A stretch of 64,000 nt of DNA from Streptomyces sp. NRRL WC-3605 (lineage in GTDB: Bacteria > Actinomycetota > Actinomycetes > Streptomycetales > Streptomycetaceae): NCBI RefSeq assembly GCF_001509795.1, contig NZ_LLZN01000052.1:1-64000 (forward strand), in the 5' to 3' direction. Shown one piece after another: positions 45,006 through 54,231 of the stretch. Position 1 is the first letter of the stretch. Each line of letters starts with the position of its first letter. The notes below the pieces were generated by a model. The model searched no databases. It was not told where the DNA came from and saw only the letters and a program-made list of their open reading frames with translations. A program made the translations under genes and the position numbers.

Positions 45006-47369
45006 ATGTCTCCACGGACAGGTCCCCGGCGCCGCCTCGGCTCCATCCGCCTCTCCCTGCTCCTGCTGGCCCTGGTGCCCGGGGTGACGCTCGCCGCCGT
45101 GTGGAGTGTGACCACGGTCCAGATGTTCTCCGAGGGGATGCGGCTGCGGGCGCAGACCCGGCTGAGCGAGTCGACCGGGGCCATGGGCACCGAGGCCACC
45201 CTCGCCCTCCAACGGGAGCGCAGCTACTCGGCGGTGTGGCTGGCCTCGCGGCAGAAGGCGGCCCGTGACGCGCTCGACGACCAGCGTGCCCGTACGGACG
45301 AGGCCGTCGCCGAACTCCTCGACCGGTCGGACGACATCAAGCGGGCCCCCGCACGGATCAAGGACCAGCTGTACTCGGTCGTCGGGTCGGCGGGCAGCCT
45401 GGAGTACTACCGGGGCCAGGTGGACCACCCCACCGACATCACACCCGCGCAGGCGCTCGGCCAGTACACGTCGATCATCGACGACCAGATCCATGTCTTC
45501 CGGGAGCTGTCCCAGGTCGACGACGGCGAGCTGACCTCGCAGGCCGCGCCGCTGGTCTCGCTGGAGCACGCGGCGGAGCTGATGTCCCAGGAGGACGCGC
45601 TGCTGACCCTCGCGGGTCCCTCGGGGCGGATGGACGCCACGACGTGGACGGAGTTCGGGAAGCTGGTCGGCACCCGGCGCTGGCTCGTCGTCGACCAGAT
45701 CCTCCCGTCGCTGACCGGCGACGCGAAGGAGCGGACCGAGCGGATCCTGCGCGGCCCGCAGTGGCGCACCCTGGAGTCCATCGAGGACCGGGTGCTCGCC
45801 GCCCGCCCCACGGAGGACGGCGGCGAGGTCGTGATCCCGCGGGTGCAGAAGGAGTGGCGGACCGCGCTGCTCCAGGTCTCCGACGCGTACACGGATCTCA
45901 TCCGCGGGCAGACGTCCGCCCTGCTGGACCGCAGCGCGGACGACGCGCGCGGGCTGCTGCTCACCGCCGCGCTGCTCAGCGCGGGCGGTCTGGTGGCGGT
46001 GCTGCTGTGCCTCGCGGTGTCCTGGCGGATCACCCGCTCGCTGTCGCGGCGGCTGCGCGGCCTGCGGGAGGCCACCCTCGCGCTCGCCGAGGAGCGGCTG
46101 CCCGACGTGGTGGCCCGGCTGGAGCGGGGCGAGAAGGTCGACGTGGAGCTGGCGACGCCGCCGCTGGACTACGGCCGCGACGAACTCGGCGAGGTGGCGC
46201 AGGCGTTCAACACCGCACAGCGCACCGCCGTGCACACCGCCGTCGAACTCGCGGACACCCGGCGGGGGTTCCAGAAGGTCATCCTGGGCATCGCCCGGCA
46301 GAGCCAGAACCTGGTCAATCTGCAGCTGACCGAACTGGACGCGCTGGAGCGCGCGCACGAGGACCCCGATGTGCTCAAGGGGCTGTACGCCCTGGACTCC
46401 ACGGCCAGCCAGCTGCGCCGGTACCAGGAGAACCTCGTGATCATCAGCGGCGAGCGGCCCGGCCGCAGCTGGAGCGAGCCGGTCGCCCTGATCGACATCC
46501 TGCGCAGCGCCGTCGGCGAGGTCGCCGAGTACCGGCGGGTCCAGGTGCACACCGAGGAGGAGGTGCACGTCGCGCCGCCCGCGGTCGCCGACCTCATCCA
46601 TCTGCTGGCCGAGCTGATCGAGAACGCGACGCTGTACTCGCCGGCGCCCGCGCCGGTCGCGGTGCGGGCCGCCATGGTCGCCAAGGGGCTGGCCGTGGAG
46701 GTCGAGGACCGGGGGCTCGGCCTGTCCGAGGAGGACTACACCGCGTTCAACGGCCAGTTGGCCGAGGCGCCGAAGTTCGACGTGGTGGCGCTCGCCGACG
46801 ATCTGCGGCTCGGCATGTTCGTGATCGCGCGGCTCGCCCGGCGGCACGGGATCACGGTCACCCTGCGCCCCTCGCCGTACGGCGGCACCACGGCGATCGT
46901 GCTCGTCCCGCACGAGGTCGTGGTGACGGACGTGCCGGACGACAAGGACGAGGGCCCCGACAAGGACGAGGGCCCCGTCGAGGAGGGCCACGGCACGCAG
47001 GTCCCCGGCGCGGACGTCCTCGGCCAGGAGGAGCACCCCGAGGTGCCCGCCGCCCGCCGGCCGGACCCGGAGGAGGAGCTGACGCCCCTGCCGCGCCGGG
47101 TGCGGCGGGCCGCTCCCCCCGCGGGCCCGCGCGACGAGGCCCCGCCCGCCGGCGGGGAGGACTGCGGGGACGACGACTTCACGGCCGAGCGGGCCGCCTC
47201 CTCCCTCGGCGGTTTCCAGCGCGGCACCCTGCGGGCCCGCGCCGAGGAAGGCTCCGAACCCGCCGACGACGACCACCCCGCCGACCCGCCGGACCGCGCC
47301 CCCGCCCCGTCCGGCGCCCGCACTTCCCCCACGTCCCCCACGCCCGCCAGCCCGTCCGACCGCTCATGA
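45006..47369 (+). CDS. cvnA: Conservon sensor kinase-like protein CvnA (nitrate-sensing-like)
   Basis: A 787-residue membrane sensor. Helix 1 lies near residues 13-33 and helix 2 near 318-340; between them is a helical extracytoplasmic domain of the NIT type. A HAMP-like region and a degenerate dimerisation region follow (GIARQSQNLVNLQLTELDALE, no phospho-acceptor His). The ATPase domain has LAELIENATLYSPAP (N box) and VEDRGLGLSEED (G box). The last 160 residues are disordered and acidic/Pro-rich. This is the CvnA architecture of conservons. The ATG follows AAGGA. It is followed by roadblock and DUF742 genes, but no Cvn GTPase gene follows. Confidence 0.9.
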   Translation: MSPRTGPRRRLGSIRLSLLLLALVPGVTLAAVWSVTTVQMFSEGMRLRAQTRLSESTGAMGTEATLALQRERSYSAVWLASRQKAARDALDDQRARTDEAVAELLDRSDDIKRAPARIKDQLYSVVGSAGSLEYYRGQVDHPTDITPAQALGQYTSIIDDQIHVFRELSQVDDGELTSQAAPLVSLEHAAELMSQEDALLTLAGPSGRMDATTWTEFGKLVGTRRWLVVDQILPSLTGDAKERTERILRGPQWRTLESIEDRVLAARPTEDGGEVVIPRVQKEWRTALLQVSDAYTDLIRGQTSALLDRSADDARGLLLTAALLSAGGLVAVLLCLAVSWRITRSLSRRLRGLREATLALAEERLPDVVARLERGEKVDVELATPPLDYGRDELGEVAQAFNTAQRTAVHTAVELADTRRGFQKVILGIARQSQNLVNLQLTELDALERAHEDPDVLKGLYALDSTASQLRRYQENLVIISGERPGRSWSEPVALIDILRSAVGEVAEYRRVQVHTEEEVHVAPPAVADLIHLLAELIENATLYSPAPAPVAVRAAMVAKGLAVEVEDRGLGLSEEDYTAFNGQLAEAPKFDVVALADDLRLGMFVIARLARRHGITVTLRPSPYGGTTAIVLVPHEVVVTDVPDDKDEGPDKDEGPVEEGHGTQVPGADVLGQEEHPEVPAARRPDPEEELTPLPRRVRRAAPPAGPRDEAPPAGGEDCGDDDFTAERAASSLGGFQRGTLRARAEEGSEPADDDHPADPPDRAPAPSGARTSPTSPTPASPSDRS

Positions 47370-47380
47370 AGGACTCCGCC

Positions 47381-47800
47381 ATGACACGCCCCTCCCCCGC
47401 CACCGACACCCAGCTCGACCAGTTGCTCACCGGACTCGTCGAGCGGGTCGCCGGCGTCAACCACGCCGTCGTGCTCTCCGAGGACGGGCTGGTGGTGAGC
47501 AAGTCGACGGGCTTCCTGCGCGACGACGCCGAGCGGCTGGCGGCGACCGCGTCCGGCCTGATGAGTCTGAGCAAGGGCGTCAGCATGGACTTCCGGGGCG
47601 GTCCGGTGCGCCAGGCGCTGATCGAGATGGCCCAGAGCTATCTCATCCTGACCACGGCGGGACCGGGCGCCCATCTGGTCGTCCTGACCAACCAGGGCGC
47701 CGACGTCGGGGTGGTGGCGTACCAGATGAACATGCTGGTGAAGAAGATCGGTGAGCATCTGTCGGCGGCACCGAGGGCCCACGTCGGCCCGGGTGCGTGA
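47381..47800 (+). CDS. cvnB: Roadblock/LC7-domain protein CvnB
   Basis: A 139-residue cytosolic roadblock/LC7 protein: LDQLLTGLVERVAGVNHAVVLSEDGL, LSLSKGVSMDFRGG and AYQMNMLVKKIGEHL. In conservons this protein bridges the sensor and the GTPase. The ATG at 47381 is chosen because AAGGA lies 8 bases upstream; an ATG at 47366 overlapping the cvnA stop is also in frame. Confidence 0.9.
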   Translation: MTRPSPATDTQLDQLLTGLVERVAGVNHAVVLSEDGLVVSKSTGFLRDDAERLAATASGLMSLSKGVSMDFRGGPVRQALIEMAQSYLILTTAGPGAHLVVLTNQGADVGVVAYQMNMLVKKIGEHLSAAPRAHVGPGA

Positions 47801-48161
47801 GGTGGGCCCAGACCATACGGCGGGCCGGCTGGTACGTCCCTTCACCCTCACGGGCGGCCGGACCCGGCCCAGCCGTGGCGACTTCACCCTGATCACACGG
47901 GTGACGGCGGTCGACCCGCCGCCGGAGCGGGCGCCGCGCCCGCAGCCCGAGCAGGTGCGCATCCTCCGGCGCTGCGCCCGCCCGGTCGCCGTCGCGGAGC
48001 TCGCGGCCCGGCTGGACCTGCCGGTGAGCGTCGTCGCGATCATGCTGTGCGATCTGCTGGAGGCCGGACTGATCACCGTGCACCGTCCGCGGCCGGTGAC
48101 GCCGGGCACGGCCGGACCGGGGCTGCTGAAGAAGGTGCGGGACGGCCTCGACCGGCTCTGA
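47793..48161 (+). CDS. cvnC: DUF742-domain protein CvnC
   Basis: A 122-residue DUF742 protein: RLVRPFTLTGGRTRP (family opening) and a winged-helix-like body (EQVRILRRCARPVAVAELAARLDLPVSVVAIMLCDLL). It overlaps the cvnB end by 8 bases using a GTG start, or starts at the GTG at 47802. It ends the operon: the next gene converges on it from the other strand, so the usual fourth gene (cvnD GTPase) is missing. Confidence 0.85.
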   Translation: MREVGPDHTAGRLVRPFTLTGGRTRPSRGDFTLITRVTAVDPPPERAPRPQPEQVRILRRCARPVAVAELAARLDLPVSVVAIMLCDLLEAGLITVHRPRPVTPGTAGPGLLKKVRDGLDRL

Positions 48162-48187
48162 GGGCGCGGGCGGCCCGGACACGCGGA

Positions 48188-48222
48188 CGCGCCGGTGAGG
48201 GCTCCCGCCCGTCACCGGCGCG
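48188..48222. terminator. Stem-loop between cvnC and the convergent binding-protein gene
   Basis: CGCGCCGGTGA (48188-48198) pairs perfectly with TCACCGGCGCG (48212-48222) around 13 bases. Confidence 0.7.
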
Positions 48223-48234
48223 CCGGGGGTGTCG

Positions 48235-49191
48235 TCAGGCCAGGCCGGCCGACTTCAGCCAGGCCTTGGCCACGTCGAGCGGGTCCTTGTTCTCCAGCTG
48301 GACCTGGGAGTCCAGGTCGAGGAGCGTCTTGGTGTCCAGCTTGGCGGAGACGGCGTTGAGCGCCGCGACGCCCTCCTCGGACAGACCGCTCTTGTACACG
48401 AGCGGGGTCACGTTGGCGAACCCGAAGAGGTTCTTCGGGTCCTTGAGGACGACGAAGCCCTCCTTGGTGATGGTGGGGTCCGTGGTGAAGATGTCCGCGG
48501 CCTGCACGGTGTTCTTCGTCAGGGCCGCCTGGGTCAGCGGGCCACCCGCGTCCAGGGCCTTGAAGGACTTGAACTTCAGGCCGTACTCGGCCTCCAGGCC
48601 CTTCAGTCCCTGGTGGCGGGTCTGGAACTCGGGCGAGCCGCCGATCAGCAGCTGCGGCGCCGCCTCCTTGAGGTCCGCGAGGGTGGAGTCGGCGGTCAGG
48701 TCGTACTTCTTCGCCGTCTCGGCGTTGACGCTGACGGAGTCCTTGTCCTCGGCCGGGGAGGACTCCAGCAGGGTGAGCTTGGCGTCCAGCTTGCTCTTGA
48801 CCGCGGTGTTGACGGCCTCGGCGGACTCCTGCGGCGCCTTCGGGTCGAGGTAGGCGAGCAGCGAGCCGTTGTACTCCGGCAGGACCGTGACGGAGCCGTT
48901 CTTGAGCAGGCCGTAGGTGGTCTCGCGGCTGCCGATGTTGGGCTTGTAACTGACCTTGATGCCCTTGGCCTTGAGGGCCTCGCCGTAGAGGTCGGCGATC
49001 AGGACGCTCTCGGCGAAGTTGTTCGAGCCGACGACGACGGTGTCGCCGCTCGGCTTGTCCTCGGCGAGGGGGTCGGACTTGTCGTCGGAGGAGGAACATC
49101 CCGTCAGCAGCGCCGCGGCGGCCGCGAGCGCGAGGGCGGCCGCGCCGGGATGGTTCCTGAGGGAGCTGCTGCGCAGGGCGGTGAAAGTCAC
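48235..49191 (-). CDS. Glycine betaine/choline-type ABC substrate-binding lipoprotein (OpuAC/OsmF-like)
   Basis: A 318-residue lipoprotein with lipobox LLTGC (about residues 28-32). The body matches the OpuAC family: VVVGSNNFAESVLIADLYGEALK, IGSRETTYGLLKNG, VLPEYNGSLLAYL, QAADIFTTDPTI. It binds quaternary ammonium compatible solutes. Its permeases and ATPase are not adjacent; they lie at 53563-56050 on the same strand, separated by a whole conservon operon on the other strand. The GTG start is preceded by GGGAA. Confidence 0.9.
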   Translation of the reverse strand: MTFTALRSSSLRNHPGAAALALAAAAALLTGCSSSDDKSDPLAEDKPSGDTVVVGSNNFAESVLIADLYGEALKAKGIKVSYKPNIGSRETTYGLLKNGSVTVLPEYNGSLLAYLDPKAPQESAEAVNTAVKSKLDAKLTLLESSPAEDKDSVSVNAETAKKYDLTADSTLADLKEAAPQLLIGGSPEFQTRHQGLKGLEAEYGLKFKSFKALDAGGPLTQAALTKNTVQAADIFTTDPTITKEGFVVLKDPKNLFGFANVTPLVYKSGLSEEGVAALNAVSAKLDTKTLLDLDSQVQLENKDPLDVAKAWLKSAGLA

Positions 49192-49496
49192 GATTCCCGT
49201 TCCGGTCCGTGGGGTTGGGAGAGCTTTTCCACTGATCCAATCCAGCGGGTTCTCGGTCAGTCAAGGGCTGCCAGGTCACCGATCGGACTCAAAATTCGCA
49301 ATGTGTCAGGGAGTTGTCAGGGTTGTGAAGGCCGGACGATCGGGGCGCTCAGGTCGTGTAACGGAATCTTGACGTACAGTTCCGGTCACAGCACCGAAGG
49401 GACGGTACTGTCCCGCACAGAACCGATCGGAAGTCAGCAACAGCGGTCACGTGAGGCGTGCGCACCCGGTGCGGCGCCCACGAAGGAGGAATCCCG
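49192..49496 (+). promoter_or_regulatory. Upstream region of the second conservon
   Basis: A 305-base divergent spacer. It holds two copies of the 8-base palindrome CCGATCGG (49279-49286 and 49424-49431) and a TTGACG hexamer (49371-49376) that could be a -35, without a convincing -10 at 17-18 bases. A strong AAGGAGGA precedes the cvnA start. Confidence 0.4.
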
Positions 49497-52010
49497 GTGT
49501 CCACGAGCGAGGCAGGCGGACCCCGCCCCCGCCGGATGCGCGGTCACCCCGACCGCTGGCCCTTCCGGCACAAGCTGAACCTCCTGGTGGGCGTGCCGCT
49601 GACGGTCGTCGCGGCCCTGCTGGCCTACCTCATCGCCGAACAGACCGGGCAGTCGCGCGAGGCGTCGAACGCCGCCCGGCTGGTCCGCGAGAGCGTCGAG
49701 GTCGCGAAACTCGTCGACAGGCTGGCCGCCGAGCACCAGCAGGCCGTGCTGCTCTCCGTACGGCACGAGGCGGCGGGCGGCGGCGAGCCCTCGGCGTCCG
49801 CCTACCGCGCCGCGCAGGACCGGGTGGACACCCAGGTCGGGCGGGTGCGTGAGGCGTTCGGCGAACGGCTGCCGGAGACCGAGGCCCAGGCCCTGAAGAA
49901 CGTCGAGGGCCTCGCCGGGCTGCGGGACACCGTCGAGGACGGATACCTGCCGGCCAGCAACATCGACCCGGCGTACACCGACGCCTCCGGCCAGCTGATC
50001 GACGGCCTGGCCCTGGACCGCAACCCCGAGCTCGCCACCACGTTCACCGGCAACCTGCTGGACTCACTGCTGCGGTCGGCCGCCGCGCACAGCGAGTTCG
50101 AGACGGCCGTCTTCTCCGCGTCGACCGGCGACTCCAACGCGCTCATCGAGGTCATCGGCGCGATCGGCGCCTACGACGAGTTCACGCACCAGGCCGAGCG
50201 GTTCACCCGCTTCGCCACCGAGGCCCAGGCCGACACGTTCGCCGGGATCCGGTACACCCCCGCGCAGTCCGTCATCAGCCGGGAGTTCGCCGAGCTGCAG
50301 ATCGACCCGGGCGCGGCGCAGGCCGGCTCCCCCGCCGAGGTCCGCGAGTCGCTCGACCGCGCCCTCGACTCCTACGACTCCTACCGCGACCAGGCGAGGA
50401 CCCGGCTGTCGATCACGACCTCGCTGATCGACCAGATCGCCGACGGGGCCGAGGACGCGTCCGAGACGGCCGCGTGGCGAGCGCTGCTGCTCCTCGGCGC
50501 CGCGCTGCTGGGCTTCGCGCTGTGGCTGGTCCTCGCCGTGCTCGTACGGCGTTCCGTGGTGCGGCCGGTGGTCGCGCTCACCGGTGCCGCGCGGCAGGTC
50601 GCCGACGTGGCCCGGCGCGAGCTGGCGCGGGTCGCGGACGACGACGCCGAGGACGAGGGGCCGCCCCGGCTGCGGGGGATGCCGGTCACCGCGCGCGACG
50701 AGATCGGCGAGCTCGCCGAGACCTTCAACGACGTGCAGACCACCGCGGCCGCGCTGCTGGAGCGGCAGGTGCTCAGCCGGCGCAACGTCGCCGAGATGTT
50801 CGGCAACGTCGGCCGCCGCGTCAGCAACCTGACGTCTCGTCAGCTCACCCTGATCGACGCGGTGGAGCGCGGCGAGACCGATCCCGCGCTGCTCGAACGC
50901 CTCTACTCCATCGACCACATCGCGGTCCGCCTGCGGCGCAACGCCGACAGCCTGATGCTGTTGGCCGGCATCCACGAGGCCGCCCTGGACGCCGGTCCCA
51001 CCTCGCTCACCAACGTCGTACGCGCGGCGCTCGGCCAGATCGAGGGCTTCCAGCGGGTGGAGCTGCGGGCGCGGTCCGAAGCGGTCCTGGAGCCGGAGGT
51101 CATCGGCGACCTCACGCTGATGGTGGCAGAACTCCTGGAGAACGCCGTGTCGTTCTCGCCGGCCGACAGCCCCGTCGAGGTGACGGTGGCGACGGACGGC
51201 GACGACGCGGTCATCGTGGTCAGCGACCACGGCCTGGGCATGAGCGCCGAGCGCCTGGCGGAGGAGAACGCCCGCCTGATCCGCCGCGAACGGCTCGACC
51301 TCGTCCCGACGAAGGTGCTCGGCCTGTTCGTGGTCGGCACGCTCGCGCGCCGCTGGAAGATCGGCGTCGTCCTGTCCCGCACCCCGGGCGGCGGTGTCAC
51401 GGCCGAGGTGACGATCCCCTCGGCCCGCCTGGTGACCGGCAGCACGACGGCGACGACGTCCACCCCGGCCCTGTCGGCCCTGGCCGGCACCGCGCGGCCC
51501 GCCCCCGGGCCGTCGGGCGCCGCCACCACCGGCCCGGTGCCCGCGCCGCCCGTACGCGGGGACGCCGTACCGGTGGACCCCGACGGACTCGACCCCCTCC
51601 CCCGGCGCTCCAAGCGCCCCGCGGACCCGGCGGAACCCGCCGACCACGCCCGCGCCGGCGACCGGGACCCCGCCGACGGCGCGACCCGGACCGGCGCGAG
51701 CCCGGGCCCCGTCGTGCCCGCACCCCGCTCCGGAGAGGCCCCGGCCGGTCCCGGCGCCCCGTCCTCCGCCCGCCCGCTGCGGCGGCGGGTCCGGGGCGCG
51801 ACCCTGCGCAAGGGCGCGGCGGGCGACGACCGGGCGGCCGTCGTGCCGGACCGGCCCCGGGTCGTCGACGCCGACGCCGTACGCGACGAACTCGACGCGT
51901 TCGAGGCCGCCGTGGAGCGCGCGCACCGCGAGAGCGGGGCCGTCCCGGTCCCGGCCCAGAACCCCCCAGCCCAGGACCAGAACGACCCCCCGGAAGGAGC
52001 GGAGCAGTGA
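49497..52010 (+). CDS. cvnA: Conservon sensor kinase-like protein CvnA
   Basis: An 837-residue sensor with helix 1 near residues 27-47, an NIT-like helical extracytoplasmic domain, and helix 2 near 325-350. A HAMP region, a degenerate helical region (RRVSNLTSRQLTLIDAVE, no His acceptor) and an ATPase domain (VAELLENAVSFSPADS; VVSDHGLGMSAERLAEEN) follow. The long Pro/Ala C-terminal tail ends in a conserved basic block (PLRRRVRGATLRKG). The GTG follows a near-perfect AAGGAGGA at 8 bases. It is the first gene of a complete cvnABCD operon with stop-start overlaps. Confidence 0.92.
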   Translation: MSTSEAGGPRPRRMRGHPDRWPFRHKLNLLVGVPLTVVAALLAYLIAEQTGQSREASNAARLVRESVEVAKLVDRLAAEHQQAVLLSVRHEAAGGGEPSASAYRAAQDRVDTQVGRVREAFGERLPETEAQALKNVEGLAGLRDTVEDGYLPASNIDPAYTDASGQLIDGLALDRNPELATTFTGNLLDSLLRSAAAHSEFETAVFSASTGDSNALIEVIGAIGAYDEFTHQAERFTRFATEAQADTFAGIRYTPAQSVISREFAELQIDPGAAQAGSPAEVRESLDRALDSYDSYRDQARTRLSITTSLIDQIADGAEDASETAAWRALLLLGAALLGFALWLVLAVLVRRSVVRPVVALTGAARQVADVARRELARVADDDAEDEGPPRLRGMPVTARDEIGELAETFNDVQTTAAALLERQVLSRRNVAEMFGNVGRRVSNLTSRQLTLIDAVERGETDPALLERLYSIDHIAVRLRRNADSLMLLAGIHEAALDAGPTSLTNVVRAALGQIEGFQRVELRARSEAVLEPEVIGDLTLMVAELLENAVSFSPADSPVEVTVATDGDDAVIVVSDHGLGMSAERLAEENARLIRRERLDLVPTKVLGLFVVGTLARRWKIGVVLSRTPGGGVTAEVTIPSARLVTGSTTATTSTPALSALAGTARPAPGPSGAATTGPVPAPPVRGDAVPVDPDGLDPLPRRSKRPADPAEPADHARAGDRDPADGATRTGASPGPVVPAPRSGEAPAGPGAPSSARPLRRRVRGATLRKGAAGDDRAAVVPDRPRVVDADAVRDELDAFEAAVERAHRESGAVPVPAQNPPAQDQNDPPEGAEQ

Positions 52011-52489
52011 GCACGTCGACAGGTGGCACCCCGGCAGGAGGCACGGATGCCTCGTCAGCCGAACTGGCGGCCGCCGCGGCCGACTTCACCTGGTTGCTGA
52101 ATCGCTTCGCGACCGAGACGGCGGGTGTCGTGGACGCCATCGCCGTCTCCTCGGACGGGCTGCTCATCGCGGTGTCGGAGCTGCGGCAGCAGGCCGACTC
52201 CGAGCGGCTCGCGGCGATCGTCTCGGGGATCACGAGCCTGGCCGCGGGCGCGTCCGGCAACTATGGTCTCGGGGCGCTCAACAAGGTCATCATCGACCTG
52301 GACGGCGGCCATGTGCTGGTCTCGGCGATCGGCAGCGGCGCCGTCCTCGGCGTGGTCACCGACAAGGAGGCCAAGCTCGGCAACATCGCCTACGAGATGA
52401 CGGTGTTCGCGAACCGGGCCGGAGCCGCCCTGAGCCCGCAGCTCGTCCTGGAGCTGAAGAACAGCGTCGGTGCGGCCTCCGCCCGCTGA
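52007..52489 (+). CDS. cvnB: Roadblock/LC7-domain protein CvnB
   Basis: A 160-residue roadblock/LC7 protein (FTWLLNRFATETAGVVDAIA, SSDGLLIAVSELRQ, AYEMTVFANRAGAALSP). Its GTG overlaps the cvnA stop (GTGA). In characterised conservons CvnB forms a membrane-proximal complex with the sensor and the GTPase. Confidence 0.93.
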   Translation: MSTSTGGTPAGGTDASSAELAAAAADFTWLLNRFATETAGVVDAIAVSSDGLLIAVSELRQQADSERLAAIVSGITSLAAGASGNYGLGALNKVIIDLDGGHVLVSAIGSGAVLGVVTDKEAKLGNIAYEMTVFANRAGAALSPQLVLELKNSVGAASAR

Positions 52490-52514
52490 CCGGGCCGGAA
52501 GGAGCGGACACCCC

Positions 52515-52940
52515 ATGGCGGACGACATCCCACCGCCGGAGCCGAGCGGCCCGGAACCGGTCGGGCAGGCGTCCGCCGTGCGGCCGTTCCTGCTCACCGC
52601 CGGCCGGGTCGCGGACACCACGGGCGACCGGGCGATGCCCGTGGAGACCCAGGTGGTGGCCACCGCCGAGGGCTTGGACGGGCTCGACCGGCTCGCCTTC
52701 GAGCGGCGCGACATCGTCGCCGTGTGCCGGCTGCCGCAGTCCCTCGCGGAGATCGCGGCACGGCTGCGGCTGCATCTGAACGTGGTGCGGGTCCTCGCCG
52801 AGGACCTGCGCGACGAGGGCCGGCTGACGGTGCACGTGCCCGACTCCGGCGTCGTCCACGACGCCTCCGTCCTGCGCAGGGTCATCGAGGGCCTGCGCGC
52901 CATCCCCGACGCACGAGGGGTCCTCAGTGACAGCGACTGA
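52515..52940 (+). CDS. cvnC: DUF742-domain protein CvnC
   Basis: A 141-residue DUF742 protein with SAVRPFLLTAGRV and the winged-helix-like segment DIVAVCRLPQSLAEIAARLRLHLNVVRVLAEDL. GGAAGGAG lies about 15 bases upstream of the ATG. Its last 14 bases overlap the cvnD start. Confidence 0.92.
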   Translation: MADDIPPPEPSGPEPVGQASAVRPFLLTAGRVADTTGDRAMPVETQVVATAEGLDGLDRLAFERRDIVAVCRLPQSLAEIAARLRLHLNVVRVLAEDLRDEGRLTVHVPDSGVVHDASVLRRVIEGLRAIPDARGVLSDSD

Positions 52941-53529
52941 AACGGCCGCCGGCGCCACGGCCGGAACGTCGGCGACGGCACGGCCGCCGCTGCCGGTCAA
53001 GATGGTGATCGCGGGCGGCTTCGGCGTGGGCAAGACCACCGCCGTGGGGGCGATATCCGAGATCGAGCCGCTGACCACGGAGGCGGCCATCACGGAGGTC
53101 GCGGCGGGCGTCGACGACCTCACGCACACCCCGCAGAAGTCCACGACGACGGTCGCCATGGACTTCGGCTGCATCACCATCGACCCGACCCTGAAGCTGT
53201 ACCTGTTCGGCACGCCCGGGCAGGAGCGGTTCGGGTTCATGTGGGACGACCTGGTCGAGGGCGCGGTCGGCGCCCTCGTCATCGTCGACACCCGGCGCCT
53301 GGACGACTGCTTCGCCGCCGTCGACTACTTCGAGCACAAGGGCATCCCCTTCGCGGTCGCCGTCAACGCCTTCGACGGCCGGGTCGAGCACACCCTGGAC
53401 GAGGTCCGCTGGGCGCTCGACGTCAGCGAGGGCGTCCCCGTCGTCGTGTTCGACGCCCGGGAGACCGGCTCGGTGCGGGACGCCCTGCTCGTCGTCCTGG
53501 AACTGGCCCTGGCGCGCACGGAGGGCTGA
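52927..53529 (+). CDS. cvnD: Conservon GTP-binding protein CvnD
   Basis: A 200-residue small GTPase-like protein. Walker A is GGFGVGKTT (about residues 31-39), the switch region STTTVAMDFG precedes FGTPGQERF (G3 DxxG variant), and VNAFDG serves in the base-recognition position. It completes the conservon switch: sensor, roadblock, DUF742, GTPase. The operon ends at a perfect 13-base stem-loop shared with the convergent transporter operon. Confidence 0.93.
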   Translation: MTATETAAGATAGTSATARPPLPVKMVIAGGFGVGKTTAVGAISEIEPLTTEAAITEVAAGVDDLTHTPQKSTTTVAMDFGCITIDPTLKLYLFGTPGQERFGFMWDDLVEGAVGALVIVDTRRLDDCFAAVDYFEHKGIPFAVAVNAFDGRVEHTLDEVRWALDVSEGVPVVVFDARETGSVRDALLVVLELALARTEG

Positions 53530-53558
53530 CGGCGGGCCGCCGCCGGGCGGCCCGCCGT
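53529..53558. terminator. Perfect stem-loop between cvnD and the osmoprotectant permease
   Basis: ACGGCGGGCCGCC-GCCG-GGCGGCCCGCCGT: a 13-base perfect stem with a 4-base loop between convergent genes, starting on the last base of the cvnD stop codon. Confidence 0.8.
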
Positions 53559-53562
53559 GGGG

Positions 53563-54231
53563 CTAGCCCGGCCTGCGGACGCCCCGGGAGACGGCGAGCC
53601 GGGCCACCGCCCAGAACACCAGCAAGGTGGCCACCGCGAGCCCGGCCACCAGCGTGGCGCCGCCCACCACCTTCTCGTAGTCCCGCTGGTAGAGGCCGTC
53701 GACGATGTAGCGGCCGAGGCCCCCGAAGCTGACGTACGCGGCGATCGTGGCCGTCGAGACGATCTGGATGGCGGCGGAGCGCAGCCCGCTGAGGATCAGC
53801 GGGAGCGCCGTGGGCAGTTCGACCCGGAACAGCACCTGCGCCTCGCCCATGCCCATGCCGCGCGCCGCGTCCACGGGCGCCGGGTCCAGGGACCGCATCG
53901 CCTCGTTGGTGGTGACCAGGATGGGCGGGACGGCGAGCACCACCAGCGGGATCATCACCGGCGCCATGCCGAGGCCCAGGAGGATGAACATGAGCACCAT
54001 CAGGCCGAAGCTGGGCAGCGCGCGGCCGGACGTGGCGATGAGGGCGAGCACGTTGCCGCCGCGCCCGGTGTGGCCGGTGAGCAGTCCGACGGGGAGTCCG
54101 ATGGCGGCGGCGATGCCGAGGGCCATCAGCGTGTACTGGACGTGCTCGCCGAGCCGGACCGGGATGCCGTCGTAGTCCTGCCAGTGGGCGCTGTCGCCGA
54201 AGAACGCGTCGGCGTAGTTCAGGATGTTCAC
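53563..54231 (-). CDS. Osmoprotectant ABC transporter permease (OpuCB/D type)
   Basis: A 222-residue permease with about six hydrophobic segments (HVQYTLMALGIAAAIGLPVG, LIATSGRALPSFGLMVLMFILLG, MIPLVVLAVPPILVTT). The EAA loop reads DAARGMGMGEAQVLFRVELP. The GTG at 54231 overlaps the upstream permease stop (GTGA). The short form without fused binding domain is typical of OpuC-type systems. Confidence 0.88.
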   Translation of the reverse strand: MNILNYADAFFGDSAHWQDYDGIPVRLGEHVQYTLMALGIAAAIGLPVGLLTGHTGRGGNVLALIATSGRALPSFGLMVLMFILLGLGMAPVMIPLVVLAVPPILVTTNEAMRSLDPAPVDAARGMGMGEAQVLFRVELPTALPLILSGLRSAAIQIVSTATIAAYVSFGGLGRYIVDGLYQRDYEKVVGGATLVAGLAVATLLVFWAVARLAVSRGVRRPG

